Below are positions 20,458 through 27,453 of a stretch of 64,000 nt of DNA, piece after piece. The position numbers and the translations under genes are program-made. Source of the DNA: Rhizohabitans arisaemae (lineage in GTDB: Bacteria; Actinomycetota; Actinomycetes; Streptosporangiales; Streptosporangiaceae). The notes under the pieces were generated by a model that ran no database searches, was not told the DNA's origin, and saw only the letters and a program-made list of their open reading frames with translations. Numbering within the stretch: position 1 is the first letter of the stretch; every line of letters starts with the position of its first letter. The stretch lies in contig NZ_BLRH01000009.1 in the NCBI RefSeq assembly GCF_025996515.1, positions 248,001 through 312,000 of the forward strand. Reading direction: 5' to 3'.

Positions 20458-20944
20458 ACCTCCGTAGGTTTCCTTCCTTGCCAGTCCGATGACCTCTGAT
20501 CCGGACCATGCCCTACCTGTACGGCCGCAGGCGCCGAAACCAGGACACCAACCGCCGTGGCCTACCGGGTGGGCACCTTCGAACCCTCCTGAGCCGGTAC
20601 GGCCTGAAGGCGGCCCGGGGCCTTCCACGAGCGGGCCGGCGCAGCCCGTAACGGAACGAAGCCCGGCTCCTCCGCGACCGGTGGAAGCCCGACCGGAACG
20701 GCCATCGCCGACCACGTCGTCGCGACCGATCCGAATCGTGGCCCTTACCCGCCGGAGGGCATGCACGCGAACCGCAGGAGGGGAGGATCTTGGCTATTGC
20801 GCAAGAAGGTTTCCTAATCAATACTGCGGAGAAGCTCGGCAAGACCGGCCCCGGGCCAGACCCGATCGCCCGGCGGCATCCCTGGTCACGGCCGGAATCC
20901 CCATCGGACACCCTCGCCGTACCCCCCGGTCCCTGGAGGTTCCC
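20458..20944. promoter_or_regulatory. Leader of the secreted Cys-rich gene, with operator-like motif
   Basis: This gap holds the tRNA trailer, two GTACGG-type repeats (near 20518 and 20598) and, from about 20785, a long leader also present upstream of the second copy at 21727. Both leaders contain AGAAGGTTTCCTAATCA; the 10-mer GTTTCCTAAT is at 20809-20818 here. The same 10-mer lies in a palindrome before the chitinase gene. A GGAGG ribosome site precedes the ATG at 20945. Confidence 0.55.
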
Positions 20945-21520
20945 ATGCTCCGACGTGTTGTCGCACTCCTGTTCGCCGCGGTGATGTCCTTCGGCGTCGT
21001 CGCCGTCACCGCCGGACCCGCCGCGGCCAATCCCCCCAACGACACGACCCTGGTACCGCGCACCCTGGGCGACATCTGCAAGTCCCTCGTCGACTCCCGG
21101 TCCTACATCGGGCTCTACCGGGGCGGCAGCAGCGTCCCCTGCTACCGGATCCAGAACTCCGTCCCCATCCAGGTGGGACAGATCGGGACCAGGACTGCCT
21201 GCGAGTACGGCAACACCTCGGTGATGCGCGGATACCGGCAGGGGCCGGGTCAGGCTCTGATCTGCGAGTACTACACGGACGTGTTCGAGACCACCTACAG
21301 CCCGGTCTCCGTCGGTGAGTACTGCCGCGCCCAGGTGAACCCGCAATCGAGCGTCGGCCTCTACCGCGGGAACGCCATCGAGTGCTACAACTGGCCGACC
21401 CACGTCGGGAACGGCACCCCCACCGCGGCGTGCCAGTACTTCGCCTCCTTCGGCAACCACACCGTGCTGGGCGCCTGGGCCGGCGGCAGCGAGTCGCTGG
21501 TGTGCCGATTCGCCCGCTGA
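20945..21520 (+). CDS. Secreted two-module Cys-rich protein (copy 1)
   Basis: 191 residues with a clear Sec signal peptide (MLRRVVALLFAAVMSFGVVA, cleavage after the AAA near residue 28). The mature part is two related modules of about 75 residues, each with four cysteines. Both contain a G-D/E-x-C start, a GLYRG motif, C-Y, A-C-x-Y and a final Cys, so eight Cys and probably four disulfides per protein. I do not recognise a named family; a small extracellular carbohydrate- or protein-binding protein is possible. The ATG has GGAGG upstream. The next copy, 21889-22446, is a tandem duplicate. The leader motif suggests co-regulation with the chitinase. Confidence 0.85.
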   Translation: MLRRVVALLFAAVMSFGVVAVTAGPAAANPPNDTTLVPRTLGDICKSLVDSRSYIGLYRGGSSVPCYRIQNSVPIQVGQIGTRTACEYGNTSVMRGYRQGPGQALICEYYTDVFETTYSPVSVGEYCRAQVNPQSSVGLYRGNAIECYNWPTHVGNGTPTAACQYFASFGNHTVLGAWAGGSESLVCRFAR

Positions 21521-21530
21521 CCCACGACCT

Positions 21531-21562
21531 GAAGCCCGGATGCCCGTCGGCACCCGGGCTTC
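21531..21562. terminator. Hairpin terminator after copy 1
   Basis: GAAGCCCGGATGCC and GGCACCCGGGCTTC form a 14-bp stem with one mismatch and a 4-base CGTC loop, 11 bases after the stop codon. An equivalent hairpin follows copy 2. Confidence 0.75.
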
Positions 21563-21566
21563 AGGT

Positions 21567-21622
21567 CGGTCGGAGTCGGTCGAGGATCTTCTTCAGCTGG
21601 TCCACCTCGGCCTGCTGGGCGG
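21567..21622 (-). pseudogene. Stranded 3' end of a DUF305 gene
   Basis: About 55 bases nearly identical to the 3' end of the intact DUF305 gene at 22503 onward (both contain GGTCGAGGATCTTCTT and AGCTGGTCCACCTCGG). It sits in the same place relative to the terminator and secreted gene as the real one does downstream. It is a remnant of the tandem duplication that produced the two secreted genes. The rest of 21623-21888 holds the second leader, with GTTTCCTAAT at 21752-21761. Confidence 0.75.
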
Positions 21623-21751
21623 ACTCAGGCGCCGGATCTCCTGGAGCGGCGCCGACGGTGCCGCCACGGTGACCGCGTTCCCACCGGCGACAGGTGGATC
21701 GTCATGCGTCCGTCTCGGCAGCGGGAAGGATCTTGGCTATTGCATAAGAAG

Positions 21752-21761
21752 GTTTCCTAAT
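21752..21761 (+). promoter_or_regulatory. Operator-like GTTTCCTAAT motif, copy 2 leader
   Basis: The second copy of the leader preserves TAAGAAGGTTTCCTAATCAATACTG, about 130 bases before the ATG at 21889. Retention in both duplicates and presence before the chitinase gene make a regulatory role plausible. Confidence 0.45.
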
Positions 21762-21888
21762 CAATACTGCGGAGAGCTCGGCAAGACCGGCCCCGGGCCA
21801 GACCCGATCGCCCGGCGGCGTCCTTGGCCATGGCCGGAATCCCCATCGGACACCCTCGCCGTACCTTCCCTGTCCCTGGAGGTTCCCC

Positions 21889-22446
21889 ATGCTCCGACGT
21901 GTTGTCGCACTCCTGTTCGCCGCGGTGATGTCCTTCGGCGTCGTCGCCGTCACCGCCACACCCGCCGCGGCCAATCCCCCCGGTGAGACAACCCTGGTAC
22001 CGCGCACCCTGGGCGACATCTGCGGCGCCTTCCTTGGGATCTATCAGGGCGGAAACTCCGTATCCTGCTACCGGCGCGAGGGCAGCACCTTGATCCCGGT
22101 CGGACAGATCTCGACCAAGACCGCCTGCGAGTACGGCAACACGTACACGATGCGCGGATACCGGCAGGGCCCGTACGCGGCGCTGATCTGCGAGTACTAC
22201 ACCGAGATCGTGGAGACCACCTACAGCCCGGTCTCCGTCGGCGAGTACTGCCGCGCCCAGGTGAACCCGCAATCGAGCGTCGGCCTCTACCGCGGAAACG
22301 CCATCGAGTGCTACAACTGGCCGACCCACCTCGGGAACGGCACCCCCACCGCGGCGTGCCAGTACTTCGCCTCCTTCGGCAACCACACCGTGCTCGGGGC
22401 CTGGGCCGGCGGCAGCGAGTCCCTCGTATGCCGATTGGCCCGCTAA
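21889..22446 (+). CDS. Secreted two-module Cys-rich protein (copy 2)
   Basis: 185 residues, paralogue of the preceding secreted gene. The first about 23 residues of the signal peptide are identical and the second module is almost identical (from YSPVSVGEYCRAQ to the C-terminus only two residues differ). The first module has diverged and lost six residues after G-D-I-C. All eight cysteines and both GL/GI-Y motifs are kept. The uneven divergence suggests gene conversion in the 3' half or selection on the first module. GGAGG lies before the ATG. It converges on the DUF305 gene. Confidence 0.85.
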   Translation: MLRRVVALLFAAVMSFGVVAVTATPAAANPPGETTLVPRTLGDICGAFLGIYQGGNSVSCYRREGSTLIPVGQISTKTACEYGNTYTMRGYRQGPYAALICEYYTEIVETTYSPVSVGEYCRAQVNPQSSVGLYRGNAIECYNWPTHLGNGTPTAACQYFASFGNHTVLGAWAGGSESLVCRLAR

Positions 22447-22462
22447 TCCACAACCTGCCCAT

Positions 22463-22495
22463 GAAGCCCGGGTACCGTCGCGGCACCCGGGCTTC
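22463..22495. terminator. Bidirectional hairpin terminator
   Basis: GAAGCCCGGGT and ACCCGGGCTTC make a perfect 11-bp stem between the stop codons of the convergent secreted (+) and DUF305 (-) genes. Confidence 0.8.
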
Positions 22496-22502
22496 ACACC
22501 GG

Positions 22503-23150
22503 TCAGAGCCGGTCGAGGATCTTCTTGAGCTGGTCCACCTCGGTCTGCTGGGTGGACCCGATGGTCGCGGCCAGGGCCTTGGCCTCAGGGTTGGCACCCT
22601 GGGCGACCTCGGTCCGGGCCATCTCGATCGCCCCGTTGTGATGGGCGATCATCTGCTCGGCGAACAGCTTGTCGAACGCGGTGCCCTTGGCTGCGGCCAG
22701 TTTGGCCAGGTCCTCCGGGGTCATCATGCCGGGCATGCCGCCGTGCGCCCCGTGGCCGCCGGCGTCGCCCTCGGCGGGCACCGGCTTGCCCCACGAGGTC
22801 AGCCACCCGGTCAGGGTGACGATCTCCGGGTCCTGCGCCGCCTTGATCTTGGCGGCGAGGTCCTTGACCTCCTTGTCGGAGGCTCGGGTGGCGGCGAGGT
22901 CCGCCATCTCGACCGCCTGCCGGTGGTGCGGGATCATCATCTGGGCGAACATGACGTCGGCCTCGTTGAACGCCGCCGCCGGCGCGGAGGTCGAGGGGCT
23001 CGCAGCGGCCGAGCTCTGCGCGCCCGAATGCCCGCTCGGGGAGTGCGTGCCGGTGTCCGAGCCGCCGCAGGCGGCGAGCAGGGTGAGTGCCCCGGCGCCC
23101 GCCGCGACGGTGAGGGTGAGTCTGCGCACGGTCGATCGATCGTTGAACAT
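22503..23150 (-). CDS. DUF305 lipoprotein
   Basis: 215 residues starting MFNDRSTVRR, with a lipoprotein signal ending TLLAACGGSD (lipobox L-A-A-C). The DUF305 domain contains the paired histidine/methionine motifs MFAQMMIPHHRQAVEMADLA and FAEQMIAHHNGAIEMARTE, separated by a Gly/His/Met-rich loop (GGHGAHGGMPGMM). DUF305 proteins are ferritin-like helical proteins often found with copper-handling genes, so metal binding at the cell surface is likely. The longer open frame to 23354 is discounted because the signal peptide starts at 23150. The neighbouring DUF6153-like gene is a usual partner. Confidence 0.9.
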   Translation of the reverse strand: MFNDRSTVRRLTLTVAAGAGALTLLAACGGSDTGTHSPSGHSGAQSSAAASPSTSAPAAAFNEADVMFAQMMIPHHRQAVEMADLAATRASDKEVKDLAAKIKAAQDPEIVTLTGWLTSWGKPVPAEGDAGGHGAHGGMPGMMTPEDLAKLAAAKGTAFDKLFAEQMIAHHNGAIEMARTEVAQGANPEAKALAATIGSTQQTEVDQLKKILDRL

Positions 23151-23233
23151 GGTGGTCTGGTCTCTCCGGTCGGTTGTCCTCCGTTGATCGGCTCGTCTGC
23201 GGGCATGGCGAAGCCGCCCGCGCGGACGACGGC

Positions 23234-23638
23234 CTATATGCGGAGGACGACCAGCCGCGCCGGGTTCGCACGCCGACGCCGAGGAGGTGGACGGGCGACC
23301 GCGGACGCCGAGGTGCGTTCCGCCCCGGCCGCCCATGGATCGGATCGCAGCCACCGCGCCGCCATGGCGATGATCAAGGCGAGGAGCGCGGTCAGCACGG
23401 CGAGGCAGACGGTGGTGGGATCGAGGTCGGGGAGCGCGCCGCCCGGCGCCGACCTCACCTCGGATTCAAGGGACCCCGCGGACGCCTGCGCGTGTCCGGC
23501 CACGGCGACCTTGCCGTGCGCGCCGTGCCCCATGTCGGGATGGCCCAGGGTGTGCATCGTGACGACGCCGAGGAGCAGCGTGCCGAGCAGCATCCGGCAC
23601 CACACGCCTGCCAGGCGTCGCCGCGCCGAGCCTCCCAT
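23234..23638 (-). CDS. DUF6153-like His-rich membrane protein
   Basis: About 134 residues with two hydrophobic segments: MLLGTLLLGVVTMHTLGH near the N-terminus and LAVLTALLALIIAMAARWL in the second half. A short HPDMGHGAHGKVAVAGH metal-ligand-like loop lies between them, and the C-terminus is Arg/Pro-rich. This is the pattern of the small DUF6153 family found beside DUF305 genes. A role with copper is inferred only. The start is uncertain: AAGGGGAGG favours the ATG at 23638, while an ATG at 23665 is also in frame. Confidence 0.7.
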   Translation of the reverse strand: MGGSARRRLAGVWCRMLLGTLLLGVVTMHTLGHPDMGHGAHGKVAVAGHAQASAGSLESEVRSAPGGALPDLDPTTVCLAVLTALLALIIAMAARWLRSDPWAAGAERTSASAVARPPPRRRRANPARLVVLRI

Positions 23639-23699
23639 CCCCTCCCCTTCGTCCGAAGCGGTCATCCCGTACCCAGCCCACAGCCTACCCAGGCGAACG

Positions 23700-23985
23700 G
23701 TGTACGTCGGATCCCTCGGCGTCTTCGACGAAATCCTCGCGGTGAACGTCAACCTGTTCTGGGTACGGCCCCGCGGAGCGGGAACTCCGGCCGGTCGCCG
23801 ACCTGCTCCGGCCGGACGGGCGCCCGACCTTCCGCTTCGACGGCCCGGACGCCGACAAGCTCGCGCGGTTGGGCGTCACCCTCACCGAACGCCTGATCCG
23901 GGCCGGCCTCCGCGACCTGACCCCACGAAAGAACGCGAACCCGGCGCTGCTCGCGGTGACCGGTCTCCGCCCTGCCGCCCTCTGA
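23700..23985 (+). pseudogene. Fragment of a SAM methyltransferase, frameshifted
   Basis: Translation gives FDEILAVNVNLFW in one frame, then after a shift near 23760 YGPAERELRPVADLLRPDGR and continuing to LLAVTGLRPAAL and a stop at 23985. This matches the C-terminal third of small class I methyltransferases (V-N-V-N-L-F-W followed by L-R-P-x-G). The N-terminal half with the SAM-binding motif is absent, so the gene is truncated and shifted. The 365 bases after it (to 24350) contain no gene but hold the operon promoter region. Confidence 0.6.
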
Positions 23986-24171
23986 GCGGCCCGGTGCCCT
24001 GAACCCCGATGCCCCGGTGCCCCGAACACCGGGGCATGGGCCTACCCGGGGCCGGAGCGCCGCACCGGCGGATCCGCCCGGCGCCGGTCCGGGGCTTTCG
24101 CCGCCGATCGGCCGTACCCCGCCATGGGTCGTGGAAGGCATCGGAACGCCCTACCCGATCGAGGCGCCATG

Positions 24172-24238
24172 TGTATCCAATCCCACATTTCTACGGCACC
24201 AGAGATCTATTGACCCACTAATTAGAGGGTGAATAATG
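24172..24238 (+). promoter_or_regulatory. Promoter and TGTATCCAAT motif before the organosulfur-type operon
   Basis: An AT-rich island contains TTGACC (24210-24215) and ATAATG (24233-24238) with 17 bases between, a good sigma-70-like promoter. TGTATCCAATCCC starts at 24172, about 30 bases upstream of the -35 box. The same 10-mer occurs twice (35569 and 35634) upstream of the NMT1-type lipoprotein gene, which suggests a shared operator. Confidence 0.5.
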
Positions 24239-24350
24239 TAGCCAGATCTAGCGGAACAGTCGATGACCTGGGCTTTGACGGGACCTGGGCGGACCCTTCA
24301 CCCGCCGCACGCCCGATCGTCCCGCCGATACGTTCCAGAGAGGAATCACC

Positions 24351-25409
24351 GTGAGCGAATCCCCCCTGCGGATCTCCCTGCGCCTCCCGCACAGCTACGC
24401 CGTCGCCGGCCCCAAGGCGATCCGCCAGGTCGCCGAAGCCGCCGAGGCCTACGGCTTCTACGGCGTGTCGGTGCAGGACCACATCCTGGTCGACCCCAAG
24501 GCCGCGCCCTGCGGGGGCGACGGCGACAACCGCAACCTCTATGAGGCGCTGCAGACCCTCGGCTGGGTGGCCGGGGTGACCGAACGGGTCAAACTGATCA
24601 CCACGGTGCTGGTCGCGGGTTTCCGCCACCCGGTGATGCTCGCCAAGGAGACCGCTTCCCTGGACGCCCTGTCCGGCGGTCGGCTCATGGTCGGCGTCGG
24701 GGTCGGCGCGGGCCGTACCCGGCAGTCCGCCGAAGGCTTCAAACTCGCCCATCACGCGACGATCGCGACAAGGGAGTTCGACGCGCTCAACGTGATGGGG
24801 CACCGCGGCAAGCTCGCGGACGAGAACCTGCAGATCCTGGACGCCATGTGGACCCAGGACTCGGCGAGTTTCCACGGCGAGATCTATCAGTTCGAGGACA
24901 TGGACGCCTACCCCAAGCCGGTGCAGAGGCCACGTCCCCCGCTGCTGGTGGGCGGACGTTCGGAGGCCGCGATCCGCCGGGCCGCCCTGCTCGCCGACGG
25001 CTGGTGCCCCAGCCACGAAAGCCCGCAGCATTTCGCGGAGAACCGCCTCAAGTGCATCGCGATCGCCACCGCGGCCGGCAAGCCGGCACCGAAGTGGTGG
25101 GGCACCAACATCGACCTCGCCGTGGCGCGGACCGATGAGAAGGCCCAGGATTTGATGGGCCGTTGGTTCGGCAAGATGTTCGAGACCCGGCAGGCGATGG
25201 TCGACGCCACCCTGACCGGAACCCCGGAGACGATCCTGCGCCAGCTCGGCGTCTGGCGCCGCGCCGGGCTCAACCTGGCGGACGTCAAGATCACACCGCG
25301 TGATCTGGACGAGACCCTGGAGCAGATGCGGATCCTCGGTGAGGAGGTCATCCCGGCGTTGCCCGGTCTGGACGCGGAGCTCGGCCCGGACACCCGGGAC
25401 AGCCGATGA
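24351..25409 (+). CDS. LLM-class flavin/F420-dependent oxidoreductase
   Basis: 352 residues from a GTG preceded by GAGAGGA. It has the bacterial-luciferase-like TIM barrel: an N-terminal ISLRLPHSYAV strand, ETASLDALSGGRLMVGVGVG, the ENLQILDAMWTQDSASFHG segment and PRPPLLVGGRSEAAIRRAALLADGW. This family includes F420-dependent dehydrogenases and FMNH2-dependent monooxygenases such as alkanesulfonate monooxygenase SsuD. It is first in a four-gene operon with 4-base overlaps. With a CoA-transferase and a thiol dioxygenase downstream, a desulfonating or oxidising step on a sulfur compound is a reasonable inference, not shown by the sequence. Confidence 0.88.
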   Translation: MSESPLRISLRLPHSYAVAGPKAIRQVAEAAEAYGFYGVSVQDHILVDPKAAPCGGDGDNRNLYEALQTLGWVAGVTERVKLITTVLVAGFRHPVMLAKETASLDALSGGRLMVGVGVGAGRTRQSAEGFKLAHHATIATREFDALNVMGHRGKLADENLQILDAMWTQDSASFHGEIYQFEDMDAYPKPVQRPRPPLLVGGRSEAAIRRAALLADGWCPSHESPQHFAENRLKCIAIATAAGKPAPKWWGTNIDLAVARTDEKAQDLMGRWFGKMFETRQAMVDATLTGTPETILRQLGVWRRAGLNLADVKITPRDLDETLEQMRILGEEVIPALPGLDAELGPDTRDSR

Positions 25410-26272
25410 CCGTGATCACCGTGGGCATGCGGCTGCCCGACCCCGGCCACCTGGCGCCGCTCCTGATCGGGACGGACCGCGGTTTCTACGCCGAGGAAGG
25501 GCTGGAGGTGCGGACCGTCGTGACCGAGGACCTGGTCCCCGGGATCCTGGACGGCGGCCTGACCTTCGCCGACATGCCTTCGACGGCGCTCCTCGGCGAC
25601 GCCGGGAAGCTCCCGATCCGCCTGATCTCCGGGTGGCACGGCCGGCGCGACTACTGGATGGCCGTCGCCCCCGGGGTGTCCGTCCCGGCCGACCTCGCCG
25701 GTCGCCGGGTGATCCTCGGCGCCCCGTCCGACCAGCCGGTTCGGCTCCGGCTCCTCGCCGAGGCGGGTTTCCCGCTCGACGGCGTGGACTGTGAGCCGGT
25801 CAACCCGCCCGGCGGGTCCGACGTCTGGATCCGGCAGCTCCTGTCCGGGGAGGCGGGCATGGCCCCGATCTTCCTCCGGCATCGGCGGGAGATCCTCGAC
25901 GCCGGGTGCCGGCTCGTCCTCGACGTGTCCAAGGACTGGCCGTCCAACTCGGTCGGCGCCTCGACGGCCTTCCTCGCGGCCAACCCCGCCGTGGCCACCG
26001 GCTTCCTGCGGGCCACGCTGCGCGCCATGGAGATCTGGATGGACCCGGGGAACGCCCCGGACGTGCTCGAGATCTGGGCGAAGCACGGCATCCGGATCAC
26101 CCCGGAGCAGCGGGACACCTACGTCGAGGGCTTTCTGCGTCCGTACGGGCGCGCGGACCTGACCCTGCGCGAGGACGAGTTCGCCGAGCTGATCGCCATG
26201 GCGGGCCTGCCGCAGGTGCCCTTCTCGGCCTACACCGATCCGCGCTACCTGCAGGAGGCGCTCCGCCGATGA
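25406..26272 (+). CDS. NMT1/THI5-like protein without signal peptide
   Basis: 288 residues with the periplasmic-binding-protein type 2 fold of the NMT1/SsuA group: PGHLAPLLIGTDRGFYAEEG at the start, FADMPSTALLGDAGKLPIRL, VPADLAGRRVILGAPSDQPVR, then helical ASTAFLAANPAVATGFLRAT. It begins MTVITVGMRLPDPG and has no signal peptide or lipobox, so it should stay in the cytosol. It could be a cytosolic binding protein or an enzyme built on this fold, as THI5 is. No permease or ATPase is adjacent. The start overlaps the oxidoreductase stop (ATGA), and its own stop overlaps the next start. Confidence 0.8.
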   Translation: MTVITVGMRLPDPGHLAPLLIGTDRGFYAEEGLEVRTVVTEDLVPGILDGGLTFADMPSTALLGDAGKLPIRLISGWHGRRDYWMAVAPGVSVPADLAGRRVILGAPSDQPVRLRLLAEAGFPLDGVDCEPVNPPGGSDVWIRQLLSGEAGMAPIFLRHRREILDAGCRLVLDVSKDWPSNSVGASTAFLAANPAVATGFLRATLRAMEIWMDPGNAPDVLEIWAKHGIRITPEQRDTYVEGFLRPYGRADLTLREDEFAELIAMAGLPQVPFSAYTDPRYLQEALRR

Positions 26273-27453
26273 CGGGTCCTCTCCGCGATCTGCTCGTGGT
26301 CGACCTCGCCCGGGTGCTGTCCGGGCCGTTCGCCGCGATGCTCCTCGGCGACCTCGGCGCCCGGGTCGTCAAGGTGGAGCGTCCCGGCGACGGGGACGAC
26401 ACCCGGAGCTGGGGGCCGCCGTTCGTGCGGGGCCAGAGCACGTACTTCATGTCGATCAATCGCAACAAGGAGTCCCTCGAACTCGATTTGAAGGACCCCG
26501 GCGACATCGAGGTCCTCCACGAGCTGCTCCGGCGTGCGGACGTGGTGATCGAGAACTTCCGGCCGGGGGTGATGGAACGCCTGGGCCTCGGCCATCGGGC
26601 GCTGCTCGCGCTGAACCCCGCCCTGGTGATCGTGTCGATCACCGGTTTCGGGCACGACGGGCCGGAGTCCTCGCGCAGCGGCTACGACCAGATCGTCCAG
26701 GGTGAGGCGGGGATCATGAGCATGACCGGGAACGGCCCCGGTGAGCCGGTCAAGGTCGGGGTGCCGATCGGGGACGTGCAGGCCGGGATGTTCGCCGCGC
26801 TCGGCGCCCTCGCCGGGCTGCACGAACGCACGCGCACCGGGAAGGGCGGCGTGGTCCGCACCTCGCTGCTGGCCGCGCTCGTCTCCACCCACGTGTTCCA
26901 GGGCACCCGCCAGCTGCTCGCGGGCGAGACGCCGGAACCGTCCGGCAACCGCCATCCGACCGTGGTGCCGTACGGCGCGTACGACTGCCGCGACGGAATG
27001 ATCCAGATCGCGGTGGGCAGCGACGGGCTGTGGCGGCGTTTCGCCCCGCTGGTCGGCGTCGACCCCGACGATCCGCGGTTCGCGTCCAACGCCGACCGGG
27101 CCGCCTTCCGGGAGGAACTCGACGCACTGATCGTCCCGGCCTTCGCCACGGAATACACCGACGTGTGGCTGGCCCGCTTGGCGGAGGCCGGGATCCCCGC
27201 GGGGGAGATCAAACCGCTCGACCGCGTCTACGCCTCGGAGCAGGTCCGATCCCAGGGTCTGGTGGTCCAGGTCGAACACCCCGAGATCGGCGTCGTCCCC
27301 CTGCCCGGGCCCGCGCTCAGGTTCGACTCCTTCCCCGGGCTCCGGCATCGTCCGCCGCCCCTGCTCGGCGAGCACTCCTCGGCCCTGCGCAGGTGGCTGG
27401 CCACCGGCGGGGAGGCGGGCGCCGGACCGGACCGGGCCGGTGAACCGGCGTGA
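26269..27453 (+). CDS. Class III CoA-transferase (CaiB/BaiF)
   Basis: 394 residues, full-length for family III CoA-transferases. It starts GPLRDLLVVDLARVLSGPFA and AMLLGDLGARVVKVERPGDGD, with NRNKESLELDLKDP and DVVIENFRPGVMERLGLG. The catalytic Asp region is SGYDQIVQGEAGIMSMTG followed by GVPIGDVQAGMFAALG. It moves CoA between an acyl-CoA donor and a free acid. In known 3-mercaptopropionate-type pathways, a CoA-transferase of this family activates 3-sulfinopropionate, which fits the thiol dioxygenase encoded next. ATGA and GTGA overlaps with both neighbours indicate strict co-translation. Confidence 0.93.
   Translation: MTGPLRDLLVVDLARVLSGPFAAMLLGDLGARVVKVERPGDGDDTRSWGPPFVRGQSTYFMSINRNKESLELDLKDPGDIEVLHELLRRADVVIENFRPGVMERLGLGHRALLALNPALVIVSITGFGHDGPESSRSGYDQIVQGEAGIMSMTGNGPGEPVKVGVPIGDVQAGMFAALGALAGLHERTRTGKGGVVRTSLLAALVSTHVFQGTRQLLAGETPEPSGNRHPTVVPYGAYDCRDGMIQIAVGSDGLWRRFAPLVGVDPDDPRFASNADRAAFREELDALIVPAFATEYTDVWLARLAEAGIPAGEIKPLDRVYASEQVRSQGLVVQVEHPEIGVVPLPGPALRFDSFPGLRHRPPPLLGEHSSALRRWLATGGEAGAGPDRAGEPA

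Noticed and set aside
18550-20766. 738-codon minus-strand open frame opposite glgC and the ligase-like gene
   Set aside because: Spans two genuine genes and a tRNA; Glu/Gly/Arg-rich shadow translation with no family features.
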